This document shows, piece by piece, positions 22,001 through 28,039 of a stretch of DNA of 28,219 nt. The notes under the pieces were generated by a model. It did no database searches, was not told where the DNA came from, and saw only the letters and a program-made list of their open reading frames with translations. Location of the stretch: positions 1-28,219 of the IMG/VR virus record IMGVR_UViG_3300042397_000782. One strand, 5' to 3'. Within the stretch, counting starts at the first letter, position 1, and each line of letters begins with the position of its first letter. The stretch is from a virus. The translations under genes were made by a program, and so were the position numbers.

Positions 22001-24760
22001 CGTAGTTGTCAAGCTAATTGATTGACGAGCACGAGACTGAGTGAAATATAAATTGTTTGCTTCAGTAACTAAGTCGGTATCGTAGTCCCCTGATACTGCA
22101 AGTATAGCTCCTGTTCTTCCGAACACACTTGTTACAGGCGCGGTATCATAGTCACTCCAAGACGCGGTAATAGTACCACCATCCTGTTGATTAAGAGTTA
22201 AAGTCTTTGTAACTGTTCCTGTAACCGCCGCAGAAACAATCATGTTATTATATGCGTTGTCCCAAGTAACTTGAGAAGCAAGTGTAGGTATAGCGTAACC
22301 TACAGCGTAGCTTATCACTCCTGTTATTGGGTCATAAATAAGCCCTATTGCATTGGAACTAATTGAAGCGCGAGAACGAGCGTCAGTAAAATATAAGTTA
22401 TTTGTTCCTTCTGTAACAAGGTCAGTATTGTAATCTCCTAATTCAGCAAGGATGTCGCCTGTACGACCGAATACGCTACGAACAGGAGCCGTATCATAAT
22501 CAGTCCAAGACGCGGTAATTGTACCCCCGTCTTGCTGACTTAGTGTAAGAGTTTTTGTAGTAGTTCCCGTAACTGCTGCGGAAACAATCATGTTATTATA
22601 TGCAGAATCCCATGTGCCTTGAGCAGCAGTTGTTGGAATAGAATATCCGGGTGTTAAACTAAGTACTCCTGTAGCAGTTGTGTACGTAAGGCCTACAGCA
22701 GAAGAGCTAATAGCCGCTCTAGCACGCGCATCAGTAAAGTATAAATTAGAACCTGCTTCAAATACTTGCTCAGTATTATAATCACCGGGTTCAGCAACAA
22801 CGTCGCCTATGCGGCCAAATACACTCGTTACCGGAGCTGTGTCGTAGTCAGACCATGACGCGGTAATAGTGCCACCGTCTTGGCGGTACATTGTCAAAGT
22901 CTTAGTAGTCGTACCCGTTACAGCAGCGCTGTTAATCTTAGCATCGTATGCAGCATCCCACTCAGGAGAGTTGGTTGAAGTAAGGATACCTAGAATGTTT
23001 GTGTTGCCTCCTACCTCAAGTTTGTACGAATTATCTATGGTGCCATTACCAATGATGGTATTCCCATTTTGGAACACACGCATGGTCTGCAAATCGCCAA
23101 TAGTATGAACAATACCGCCATCAGAGTACGCATGATACGTAACTCTAGTGACGTTATTCATAAATATCGAGTATGAATACGGGGTAGTAGCAATGTTGCT
23201 GAATACAACTGACGCCCCCTCGGGGTCGTTGAAGTTGAATGTCATCTGCCCTGCCGCATACGAGATGATGCTATTGCCAAGAGCAGACACTCCGGTCCAC
23301 ATTGGCAAGTAGTAAACGGTTCCTGTACCCGTAACCGGGTTAGTAAGCGCGTCTTGCTTATTATTGAAGGTGTTCCAATCAGCACTGCTTAGGTAACCGT
23401 TGGAAGATACCCCCGACTGAGAAATGCTGATGACGTCATCCGATACAGATAGAGGAGCAACAGCGGAAAATACGTTTTGCTTTGAGTTGAACGTGTTCCA
23501 ATCAGCGGCGCTGAGGTATCCGTCCATAGCGGCCCCCGCTTGAGTAATGCCTATACTACCTGATGAGGTGATAGTCCCTCCGGTAAGCGGGGCAATCGTG
23601 CTAATAGACGTGATTGTACCTACAGACCACGCTCTATCAGCGGTCAAGTCATAGGAAGTCCCGTTAATCGTCAGCGTTCTGCTGTCAATGACGGCGTCAG
23701 TGATGCCATACCCTGCAAGAGTGGTAGGACGACCTGTGATTTTGCTCCATTCTAGCGAATAGATGAAGTGAGGGTTCACATATACCTCGTCGGTACGTAC
23801 ATCCCCCACAATCCATGACCGGTTTGCGGTCAAATCGTAGGCAGTACCGTTGATTTCGATGGTCCTGAACGTAGGCACAGCGTTAACGTCAGCATACGTA
23901 AGCTCAACAGCCCCCGTGTATCCGTTCACACTGATAACTGCGTCGGTGTTGTCCACCTTGCTCCATGCAGTACCGTCAAAAATGGCCCAATCACCAAGGT
24001 TCCACGACGTGATACCGTTCAAGTCGGTGTTACCGGGTACGTTTACTACGTAGTAGTAGCCCTTTGTCCCCACTGAACTAGTCAAAGTAGGGGTGTTTGT
24101 CTCAGCATTCCACGTTCCTTGGTACGTAACGCCACCAAATAGCCCATTGACTTGGTTCTGAAGCTTGCCAAACGCTTGCAAGATGGTGTCAGCAGCGGTA
24201 ATACTACCACCTGTGACGTTCAATCCTGTAAGAATCTTGGCTATTACTGCTGCGTTTAGCAGTGTCACGTTTGTCGCACCCGGGCCTGAGCCCGTTGCTT
24301 CGCCCGTGAGGGAGGTAATGTAGTCGCCCTGCTCCTGATATACCGGGATGTTAAGAACACTTCCCTCAAGAGTAGCCGGGCCACCCGTACCAATAGTAGT
24401 GAGCGTGTCAATCAGCGAGATTGTCCACGTTCTATTCTCGCTCAAGTTATACGTAACGCCATTAATTGTAAGCGTACGAGACTCAGGAGTATAAAGAGTT
24501 GAATCAAGGCTGCCGTCAGCCTTCAAAAATTGTTGTGCAGTACCACCTTCAATCTCGATGAAGGCAGCGCTCATGCCATAAACCCCTAGGTCAACGTTAC
24601 CCGTAGCCCCAACATAGGGTACATAGTACTGACCAATAAGGTTTCCGATGTCACCAATTGAAAAGTTTTTGGTGTCATTGAAGTTTTCTACATCCGTTCC
24701 AATTAATAAGTCATTAAACGTCGGAGTATCTAGTATGGGATATGAGCTTATTCTTGGCAT
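19091..24760 (-). CDS. Giant tail fibre with adapter N-terminus and Bacteroidota-type C-terminus (1889 aa)
   Basis: Residues 1-45 (DTPTFNDLLIGTDVENFNDT then KNFSIGDIG) are an adapter also found in the 78 aa protein at 10150. The shaft carries repeated modules such as TLTINGVTYDLSANRSWT, and SAAVTGTTTKTLTL followed by QQDGGTITASW and YDTAPVRSVFGRTGDI (four copies, three in strict 348-base period). A block of ~140 residues near the N-terminus (~143-285) is repeated near the C-terminus (~1475-1615). The end, about residues 1820-1889 (SKGVLLPRMTEGERMAIPAP, VYQEDGVVGYYVFSGGVWK), matches a C-terminal module common in Bacteroidota surface and phage fibre proteins. No S74 domain is present. It likely binds host surface glycans or proteins. 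Its stop is ten bases before the next fibre's start. Confidence 0.85.
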   Translation of the reverse strand: MPRISSYPILDTPTFNDLLIGTDVENFNDTKNFSIGDIGNLIGQYYVPYVGATGNVDLGVYGMSAAFIEIEGGTAQQFLKADGSLDSTLYTPESRTLTINGVTYNLSENRTWTISLIDTLTTIGTGGPATLEGSVLNIPVYQEQGDYITSLTGEATGSGPGATNVTLLNAAVIAKILTGLNVTGGSITAADTILQAFGKLQNQVNGLFGGVTYQGTWNAETNTPTLTSSVGTKGYYYVVNVPGNTDLNGITSWNLGDWAIFDGTAWSKVDNTDAVISVNGYTGAVELTYADVNAVPTFRTIEINGTAYDLTANRSWIVGDVRTDEVYVNPHFIYSLEWSKITGRPTTLAGYGITDAVIDSRTLTINGTSYDLTADRAWSVGTITSISTIAPLTGGTITSSGSIGITQAGAAMDGYLSAADWNTFNSKQNVFSAVAPLSVSDDVISISQSGVSSNGYLSSADWNTFNNKQDALTNPVTGTGTVYYLPMWTGVSALGNSIISYAAGQMTFNFNDPEGASVVFSNIATTPYSYSIFMNNVTRVTYHAYSDGGIVHTIGDLQTMRVFQNGNTIIGNGTIDNSYKLEVGGNTNILGILTSTNSPEWDAAYDAKINSAAVTGTTTKTLTMYRQDGGTITASWSDYDTAPVTSVFGRIGDVVAEPGDYNTEQVFEAGSNLYFTDARARAAISSSAVGLTYTTATGVLSLTPGYSIPTTAAQGTWDSAYNNMIVSAAVTGTTTKTLTLSQQDGGTITASWTDYDTAPVRSVFGRTGDILAELGDYNTDLVTEGTNNLYFTDARSRASISSNAIGLIYDPITGVISYAVGYAIPTLASQVTWDNAYNNMIVSAAVTGTVTKTLTLNQQDGGTITASWSDYDTAPVTSVFGRTGAILAVSGDYDTDLVTEANNLYFTQSRARQSISLTTTGSSGAATYSNVSGVLNIPNYSTALTGYVPYLGATTNVNLGEWGITAGYFQADLTPTQLGAVGRLVWNPQDGTLDLGLLGGNVSLQIGQEQVARVVNGTGAPLSEAEYKAVKIIGAQGQRLQVGLAQANNDPNSKDTLGIVTEDIGNNQEGFITTSGIVRKIDTTGALQGEVWNDGDTLYLSGTIPGQLTNIKPSAPIHTVIVGFVVYAHQNQGKIYVKVDNGYELEELHDVSPQPYINNGVLYRDTTVNLWKSATIPTVLGYTPVNTNTTLTINGVTYNLSANRTWNVGTVKSVDLVMPTGFNVSGSPVTNTGTLTVDFDPSYSLPLISDQNNWTSAYNDTIVSAAVAGTETKTLTLTQRDGGTVTATWSDYDTAPVRSVFGRTGDILAQLGDYETDLVPEGSSNLYFTEARARAAISLTTTGNSGAATYSTISGILNVPNYTLSGLGGVPSTRVLTINGTSYDLSANRTWNVGTVLSVDANVPVGFQVTSLPVTSAGIIEISYMPGFSLPDDARQALWDTAYALRITSLTTTGTSGAATLSGNVLNIPVYQAQGNYITSLTGEATATGPGAASVTLSNNAVISKVLSGFNTLSGSVTSTDNILTAFGKLQGQINGLFGGLQYQGTWDAASNTPTLTSGVGTDGYFYIVNVAGTTNLDGITEWNVGDWAVFHDTGWQKVDNTESVTSVNGLVGAVSLTTTNIPEGSKLYYTDARARLALSLTTSGNSGAATYNNSTGVFNIPQYTLSGLGGVPDTRTLTINGVAYDLSANRSWSVGTVTSVTAGTGLTGGVITSTGTIAFDTTFGDARYLLLTGGVMTGNINFTDDAEGIVWVRNSDGGYIKFFNTGDGDPNSRLEFNTSDNNNEYFRWTHSPSGGSLYELMRLVGNAAGESVLSVSGGIGINVLNLNQSAALQIDSRSKGVLLPRMTEGERMAIPAPAESLLVYQEDGVVGYYVFSGGVWKALTMTTI
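21940..22939 (-). repeat. Three tandem fibre modules with an exact 348-base period
   Basis: Equivalent codons (the residue before I[NV]SAAVTGT) lie at 22939, 22591 and 22243, giving a spacing of 348 bases (116 codons) twice. A fourth, more diverged copy starts near 20980. Each module contains DGGTITASW[ST]DYDTAP and then V[TR]SVFGR[TI]G and L[YV]FT.[AS]R. The exact period implies tandem duplication with little indel drift. Confidence 0.75.
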
Positions 24761-25221
24761 TACTGAATATTTTTCTTCACTGAACTACCAAAATAATATC
24801 CGAAAATAGAAAGAACAACTCCCTCAGCAATACCTATCAAATGTATAAACAGCTCTTTATTTTCTTCGGGTATCTGTAGATAGACAATGGCGTATACGAT
24901 AAAAACAAAAACCCCCAAGCCAATAAAGCCTGTGAGCATGAACAGGAAGTCTTGCTTCCCCGTTTTCGCAATTTCCACTTCCCTAATCCTAGCAGACTCT
25001 CGGTCTCTTACCTCAAGCTCATACATCTCTTTAAGATGCTGCTGAGCCAAAGCCTTATCTGCCGGGCTTAGTTTAGCGTCATTGTCAATTAGATTTTTTA
25101 CAATGCCCAACACACCTGCGTCAGGCAACAAGTCTCCCACCTTGTCTAGGATAGACGGAGCCTTGTCCTTTAAGAACTTACCAACTTTGGTATCTCTAAA
25201 TTTCTTTTTTTCTTCAGGCAT
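24760..25221 (-). CDS. Two-TM membrane protein next to the endolysin, holin candidate
   Basis: The first ~85 residues are soluble and charged (KKFRDTKVGKFLKDKAPSIL, then a long helix with ELEVRDRESARIREVEIAK). Two hydrophobic segments follow at ~92-115 (FMLTGFIGLGVFVFIVYAIV) and ~124-144 (FIHLIGIAEGVVLSIFGYYF), and the tail is short and basic. The topology puts the long helical domain in the cytoplasm if the charged tail is inside. The location just after the M15 endolysin suggests a role in lysis as holin or related pore protein, but the N-terminal domain is bigger than in simple holins; a membrane-bound assembly factor is possible. The stop abuts the giant fibre start at 24760. Confidence 0.6.
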   Translation of the reverse strand: MPEEKKKFRDTKVGKFLKDKAPSILDKVGDLLPDAGVLGIVKNLIDNDAKLSPADKALAQQHLKEMYELEVRDRESARIREVEIAKTGKQDFLFMLTGFIGLGVFVFIVYAIVYLQIPEENKELFIHLIGIAEGVVLSIFGYYFGSSVKKNIQ

Positions 25222-25225
25222 CTCA

Positions 25226-25735
25226 TTAGATTAACACGTAATTGTTTGCGTCAACCTTCTTCTTGTTATGCAAGTCGAGAAGTTGCCTTACTGAATATCC
25301 GAACGATTTCTCAAAGTGAGGAGCGTCATAAAACTTCCAATCTCCTCCCCAAGTCCAACCGTATTGCTTGAAGATAGTTACTACCTCCATCCAATCAGAC
25401 TTCTTATCTCCATCAAAGTCAGCTTTGACATCCCATGATGCAGACTCGTAAGTACCGTTTCCATCCTTATCAACGATAAGAACAATGTCTATGGCTAACC
25501 CATAGTTGTGCATAGATAGGCCGGGTCCTGCCTGAGTTACTCTAGGTCCCGGGGCGGTTCGACCCTTTGCAAAAAGGTCAGCTTGCTCTTTGAACGTGCG
25601 CAGCGTATACGAGAAACGACACATAGCCTTTCCCTGAAGGGCTTTGCAAATTTCATCATAGATGGTCTCGGCTTCCTTAACCACCTTAGGATGCAACTTC
25701 TTAATTCGTTCTAGTGTTACTGCGTCTTTTTTCAT
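25226..25735 (-). CDS. Endolysin, M15-family L-alanyl-D-glutamate/D-Ala-D-Ala-type peptidase
   Basis: The 169 aa protein has the zinc site of M15 peptidases: SMHNYGLAID gives His76 and Asp83, and DAPHFE gives the last ligand His140. Arg46 (YTLRTF) is a likely substrate-binding residue. Two Asp-rich loops, DKDGNGTY (~89-95) and DFDGDKKSDW (~106-115), look like calcium-binding insertions seen in Bacteroidota CwlK-like enzymes. It would cut peptidoglycan stem peptides during lysis. No signal peptide is visible, so it needs a holin to reach the wall; a small holin candidate and a two-TM protein are encoded nearby. The start overlaps the stop of the 41 aa gene in GATGA. Confidence 0.9.
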   Translation of the reverse strand: MKKDAVTLERIKKLHPKVVKEAETIYDEICKALQGKAMCRFSYTLRTFKEQADLFAKGRTAPGPRVTQAGPGLSMHNYGLAIDIVLIVDKDGNGTYESASWDVKADFDGDKKSDWMEVVTIFKQYGWTWGGDWKFYDAPHFEKSFGYSVRQLLDLHNKKKVDANNYVLI

Positions 25736-25857
25736 CGTCCTTGTCCCCTATAAGGTTTTGGCTTTTGGGCATGCTTACCATAGGACTTCTTTGCAGTCCC
25801 CTTCTTTTTACTGTTGAGCACAACTTTTGCGCTACCGGTTGCTTTTCCCTTTGCCAT
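25732..25857 (-). CDS. 41 aa very basic peptide
   Basis: The protein starts MAKGKATGSAKVVLNSKKKG and ends KHAQKPKPYRGQGR, about a third Lys/Arg. I recall the ending K.KPYRGQGR in small peptides of Bacteroidota phages, function unknown. It starts in TAATG overlapping the single-TM gene's stop and its own stop overlaps the endolysin ATG, which supports it as a real gene although it is short. Nucleic-acid or cell-wall binding is only guessable. Confidence 0.65.
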   Translation of the reverse strand: MAKGKATGSAKVVLNSKKKGTAKKSYGKHAQKPKPYRGQGR

Positions 25858-26144
25858 TACTTTAATAAATCAATTATTGTTTTCAAAATTCCAAAGCCCA
25901 CCAAAGTCACTAGGGCGTAGAAATACGCTTTGTACTTTTTGATGTCGCTCTTGAGCGCGTATACCTCACGCTTTACTTGCTTGAAATCACCAATCAAACC
26001 GCTTGAGTCTTTATCAATGGGATTTCCCGCAAGCAAATTGTGCATATCTTTTACCATAGCCTTCACTTCAGCCACATCGGCTTTCAGGGCATCTAATTCC
26101 ACTGCCATATAATCAAGTCTGTTGTTTTCTTGGTGGTTCATCAT
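25857..26144 (-). CDS. Single-TM small membrane protein (95 aa)
   Basis: Residues ~10-72 form a charged helical stalk (VELDALKADVAEVKAMVKDM; ...DFKQVKREVYALKSDIKKY), followed by one hydrophobic segment at ~73-92 (AYFYALVTLVGFGILKTIID). A C-terminal anchor after a coiled coil fits a membrane-tethered lysis or assembly protein, or a spanin-like factor, but there is no lipobox. It precedes the endolysin and overlaps the 41 aa gene by TAATG. The ATG at 26144 is followed by a second Met; either could be used. Confidence 0.6.
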   Translation of the reverse strand: MMNHQENNRLDYMAVELDALKADVAEVKAMVKDMHNLLAGNPIDKDSSGLIGDFKQVKREVYALKSDIKKYKAYFYALVTLVGFGILKTIIDLLK

Positions 26145-26163
26145 ACCTGTATAGTGATGGCGA

Positions 26164-26421
26164 TTACCATAGTGCTACAATATGTTCTGCTGTTGTTGTT
26201 GAATCGAATACACGAATTACCTGTACAGGAATAAACGTACCGTTGGGAACGTTGTTGAAGGTAATATCGTCTCCTCCTGCGGTAAGAACACGAAGGAGCC
26301 CACCTGTACCAACGTACAGAACGCAACCCTCTACCTGCCCATTACCGGGGTTTGGAATGTCTACAGTGTCACTAGGAGTGACAACTGAAGCACGTGCCGG
26401 TTGTAATTTTTGATATGCCAT
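26164..26421 (-). CDS. Spike base-like protein (RCAP_Rcc01079-type)
   Basis: The 85 aa sequence has TPSDTVDIPNPGNGQVEGCV, then LYVGTGGLLRVLTAGGDDIT and FNNVPNGTFIPVQVIRVFDS, and ends HIVALW. This follows the pattern of the spike-base family named for the Rhodobacter gene transfer agent gene RCAP_rcc01079 (v.p.Dtvdl, lyvGtgGdv.v...g...tf.nvp.Gt.lpv...rv....t.a..ivalw). In that particle the protein anchors head spikes. I infer a head-spike or fibre base role here. It is a compact beta-rich fold, with no TM or signal. Full-length for the family. Confidence 0.75.
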   Translation of the reverse strand: MAYQKLQPARASVVTPSDTVDIPNPGNGQVEGCVLYVGTGGLLRVLTAGGDDITFNNVPNGTFIPVQVIRVFDSTTTAEHIVALW

Positions 26422-26423
26422 GT

Positions 26424-26591
26424 TTATGGTTTTTTATTGTTGTTATAAGGGAACACTTGATTGAGCTTCTCACGACGCTTAGCACAGCCACAGTCTTTTC
26501 CTGCAGCTTGGCTAACCTTCTCTACAACCTTCTTGATTCCGGTTGCAGTAGTGAGCTTCTCGATAGTATCGCCTAGACCTTTACTTTGCAT
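26424..26591 (-). CDS. Small conserved phage protein ending in DCGC..R (55 aa)
   Basis: The protein begins MQSKGLGDTIEKLTTATGIK and has a C-terminal DCGCAKRREKLNQVFPY motif. DCGC..RRE.LN..FPY is a pattern I recognise from short proteins of Bacteroidota phages, usually just before spike or lysis genes; function unknown. The two Cys may bind metal. I chose the ATG at 26591, which overlaps the holin candidate by 11 bases, over a longer start 12 codons upstream that would overlap it by 47. Confidence 0.65.
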   Translation of the reverse strand: MQSKGLGDTIEKLTTATGIKKVVEKVSQAAGKDCGCAKRREKLNQVFPYNNNKKP

Positions 26592-26754
26592 TGTTCTGTT
26601 TTTGAATAACTGACCAAATAAGTCCAATGGTTGTACCCAAAGAACCGATTAGCTCCTGCATGGTAGATTCGTCAATGATTCCCTTGGTGATAAGTACACC
26701 ACCAACGAAAGTCAACACGTGACGAATAATACCCAATACTACTTCTTTTTTCAT
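26581..26754 (-). CDS. Small holin candidate (57 aa)
   Basis: The frame gives MKKEVVLGIIRHVLTFVGGV then LITKGIIDESTMQELIGSLG and a final TTIGLIWSVIQKQ. Two hydrophobic helices flank a short polar turn (DEST). The RH.LT..GG.L...G..D....Q.LIG...T..G..WS pattern resembles the Pam3-gp28 group of putative phage holins. It lies upstream of the endolysin in the same operon. Pore formation is inferred from topology. It is very short, but codon phasing and the coupling with the next gene support it. Confidence 0.75.
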   Translation of the reverse strand: MKKEVVLGIIRHVLTFVGGVLITKGIIDESTMQELIGSLGTTIGLIWSVIQKQNNAK

Positions 26755-26784
26755 CTTCTTTTAGTTACCTATAAAAGCAGCAAC

Positions 26785-26811
26785 GGCATCAGCTCTTTTG
26801 GAACTGATGCC
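26785..26811 (-). other. Strong intergenic hairpin upstream of the holin gene
   Basis: On the minus strand the arms GGCATCAGTTC and GAGCTGATGCC pair over 11 positions (one G-T) around a CAAAA loop. It lies in the 88-base gap between the 134 aa gene and the holin candidate. The T-rich stretch after it (GCTTTTATAG) is not directly adjacent, so it may be a weak terminator, an RNA stability element or a processing site. Confidence 0.6.
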
Positions 26812-26842
26812 TTGCTTACCTTATATTGATTTATAAATTTTA

Positions 26843-27247
26843 CTAAACTTGCTCATCTTCGTTAGGTTGCTCAGGCTCGATTCCCTCTACCCATCCCGCT
26901 AGGAATTTAAGGTCGTCAATACCCTCAGTTGAGAATGTGAATTGATAGAACTCAAAAGACTCAACAAGCAACGCTTTCATATCCTTGGCCATAGCCTTGA
27001 TACCTTCTTTCGTGAACTTGTACTCCCCTTTCTCGTTCAACTCCAACACGCCGCTCTTGTCCTCGTAAGCGTGGTCAAGGCGAATGTCTTCGCGTTTTTC
27101 ATTGTACTCATCGAAGAGAGGCTTGATTTTCTCAGCAATCTTCTTGAGCTTGGCTTCTTTCTTGCTGCCTTTGTCGGCGCTCGTCATGTTCAATCCACGC
27201 ACGAGTTCCAATAACTCAGCATAGGTTTTTGTTGTTTTGTGTGACAT
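26843..27247 (-). CDS. Conserved helical phage protein (134 aa), function unknown
   Basis: The protein MSHKTTKTYAELLELVRGLN... is largely helical and charged, with a basic helix (SKKEAKLKKIAEKIKPLFDE), a middle section DIRLDHAYEDKSGVLELNEK then GEYKFTKEGIKAMAKDMKA, and an acidic C-terminus (EPEQPNEDEQV). I recall this K.EDIRLD.A..D..G.L..DE.G.Y.F..EG pattern from other Bacteroidota phage genomes without an assigned role. I start it at 27247, after the 12-mer leader AAATCAAATCAA, because the longer frame contains that leader; a TATATTTG element is 24 bases upstream. It lies between the basic-protein cluster and the lysis genes. Confidence 0.75.
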   Translation of the reverse strand: MSHKTTKTYAELLELVRGLNMTSADKGSKKEAKLKKIAEKIKPLFDEYNEKREDIRLDHAYEDKSGVLELNEKGEYKFTKEGIKAMAKDMKALLVESFEFYQFTFSTEGIDDLKFLAGWVEGIEPEQPNEDEQV

Positions 27248-27259
27248 TTGATTTGATTT
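27248..27259 (-). promoter_or_regulatory. A-rich leader repeat AAATCAAATCAA
   Basis: Identical to the element before the 75 aa gene at 10124-10135. It lies directly before the ATG at 27247, where a Shine-Dalgarno sequence would be expected in other phyla. Confidence 0.3.
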
Positions 27260-27271
27260 ATGATTGTGAAA

Positions 27272-27279
27272 CAAATATA
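27272..27279 (-). promoter_or_regulatory. Bacteroidota-type -7 element for the 134 aa gene
   Basis: The minus strand reads TATATTTG, matching TAnnTTTG, 24 bases before the ATG at 27247 and just after the stop of the 111 aa gene. No clear -33 element is visible. Confidence 0.45.
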
Positions 27280-27615
27280 CTAAACTTTAGAAACTTTTTT
27301 TCCCATTCCAACTCTAGACTTCTCTGCTTTCTTCGCAGCAAGTTTGGATGGGCTAATTTCTGATTTTGTTTTTGGTGTCTTTGAAGACACTCGATTTGTT
27401 GGTCGGCAGTATTCATTCTTGCCGCCGGCACCGCAGGCTTTACCACTCTTGGTATCAACCCACTTCTCTTTCTCCCAACGCTTGAGGCTAGTACCCTTCT
27501 CGGACTTCGTCACGCTACCTGAAGCCTTCCTGCATTTGGCAATCGCTTGCGACGCTCTTGCAGAAGGGAACACATCATACGATGCTTTGACTTTTTTGTA
27601 GCATGCGTCCTTCAT
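27280..27615 (-). CDS. Basic small protein, DUF5872-like (111 aa)
   Basis: The protein MKDACYKKVKASYDVFPSAR then ASQAIAKCRK has a central SLKRWEKEKWVDTKSGKACG and a Lys-rich C-terminus (SPSKLAAKKAEKSRVGMG). The W.KEKWVD...GK.CG core resembles DUF5872, a family of short basic proteins also found in giant algal viruses and marine phages, function unknown. I start it at 27615, overlapping the stop of the 96 aa gene by one base (TGATG), instead of a longer frame starting 20 codons upstream. It carries one copy of the 16-base palindrome. It is very basic, so nucleic-acid binding is likely but unproven. Confidence 0.65.
   Translation of the reverse strand: MKDACYKKVKASYDVFPSARASQAIAKCRKASGSVTKSEKGTSLKRWEKEKWVDTKSGKACGAGGKNEYCRPTNRVSSKTPKTKSEISPSKLAAKKAEKSRVGMGKKVSKV
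27375..27390. repeat. 16-base palindrome GTGTCTTTGAAGACAC, copy inside the 111 aa gene
   Basis: Identical to the cores at 1744-1759 (terminator) and 8849-8864 (terL). On the coding strand it encodes part of RVSSKTPKT. No T-tract follows. Confidence 0.7.
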
Positions 27616-27905
27616 CAGTACTTTCCTTTCTTCCCTTTGGGAGAAGACTTTGTGGACCCACCGGGTCCTGCCCAAAGATTTTTACACGCCCAATAGCGGG
27701 CACTTAATTTGTCACCTGCACTGTCGCATTTGTGACGAGCTCGAAAAGAAGACCGCGCCGCTGATGAATAGTTATGGCCATACCCCTCGGCACCGAAATG
27801 AATCAACTTTTCTTGTCCGTTAGCGCATGCCTTTACCATTCGCTTCTTTCCGGGACGGTCAGAAGCAACGACACGGTTACACTTCATTTTCGATTTTTCT
27901 GCCAT
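27615..27905 (-). CDS. Basic small protein, DUF5754-like (96 aa)
   Basis: The middle, KLIHFGAEGYGHNYSSAARS then SFRARHKCDSAGDKL and RYWACKNLWAG, matches the F-G....Y........R..RH.........yWA..LLW pattern I associate with DUF5754-type proteins of algal viruses and phages, function unknown. The C-terminus is SPKGKKGKY. The protein is rich in Lys/Arg with several Cys (CNR, KAC, HKC, WAC) that could bind a metal. It overlaps the 44 aa gene (TAATG) and the 111 aa gene, so they form one translational unit. Confidence 0.65.
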   Translation of the reverse strand: MAEKSKMKCNRVVASDRPGKKRMVKACANGQEKLIHFGAEGYGHNYSSAARSSFRARHKCDSAGDKLSARYWACKNLWAGPGGSTKSSPKGKKGKY

Positions 27906-28039
27906 TACTTTTTCTTAGCAGCTTTCTTCATTACAGCCTTTACGACTTTCTTCGCTACAGCCTTTTTAACTACAGGAGCTGCAGCCATAGGAGCCTTCAA
28001 CATAGAAGATGCGGGGAGAGATGGTTTTGCTTTTTTCAT
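27905..28039 (-). CDS. 44 aa Lys/Ala-rich histone H1-tail-like peptide
   Basis: The sequence starts MKKAKPSLPASSMLKAPMAA and continues VVKKAVAKKVVKAVMKKAAK. About a third of residues are Lys and another quarter Ala, arranged like an amphipathic or histone H1-tail segment. Its ATG overlaps the 21 aa stop and its stop overlaps the next ATG, which supports translation. DNA binding or packaging into the particle is plausible only from composition. Confidence 0.6.
   Translation of the reverse strand: MKKAKPSLPASSMLKAPMAAAPVVKKAVAKKVVKAVMKKAAKKK

Noticed and set aside
21940-22939. CRISPR-like array suggested by regular repeats
   Set aside because: The period is 348 bases, repeats are coding and diverged, and no short identical repeats with unique spacers are present.
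27339-27675. Upstream start of the 111 aa gene at 27675
   Set aside because: It would overlap the well-supported 96 aa gene by 61 bases; the ATG at 27615 gives the usual one-base stop-start junction.
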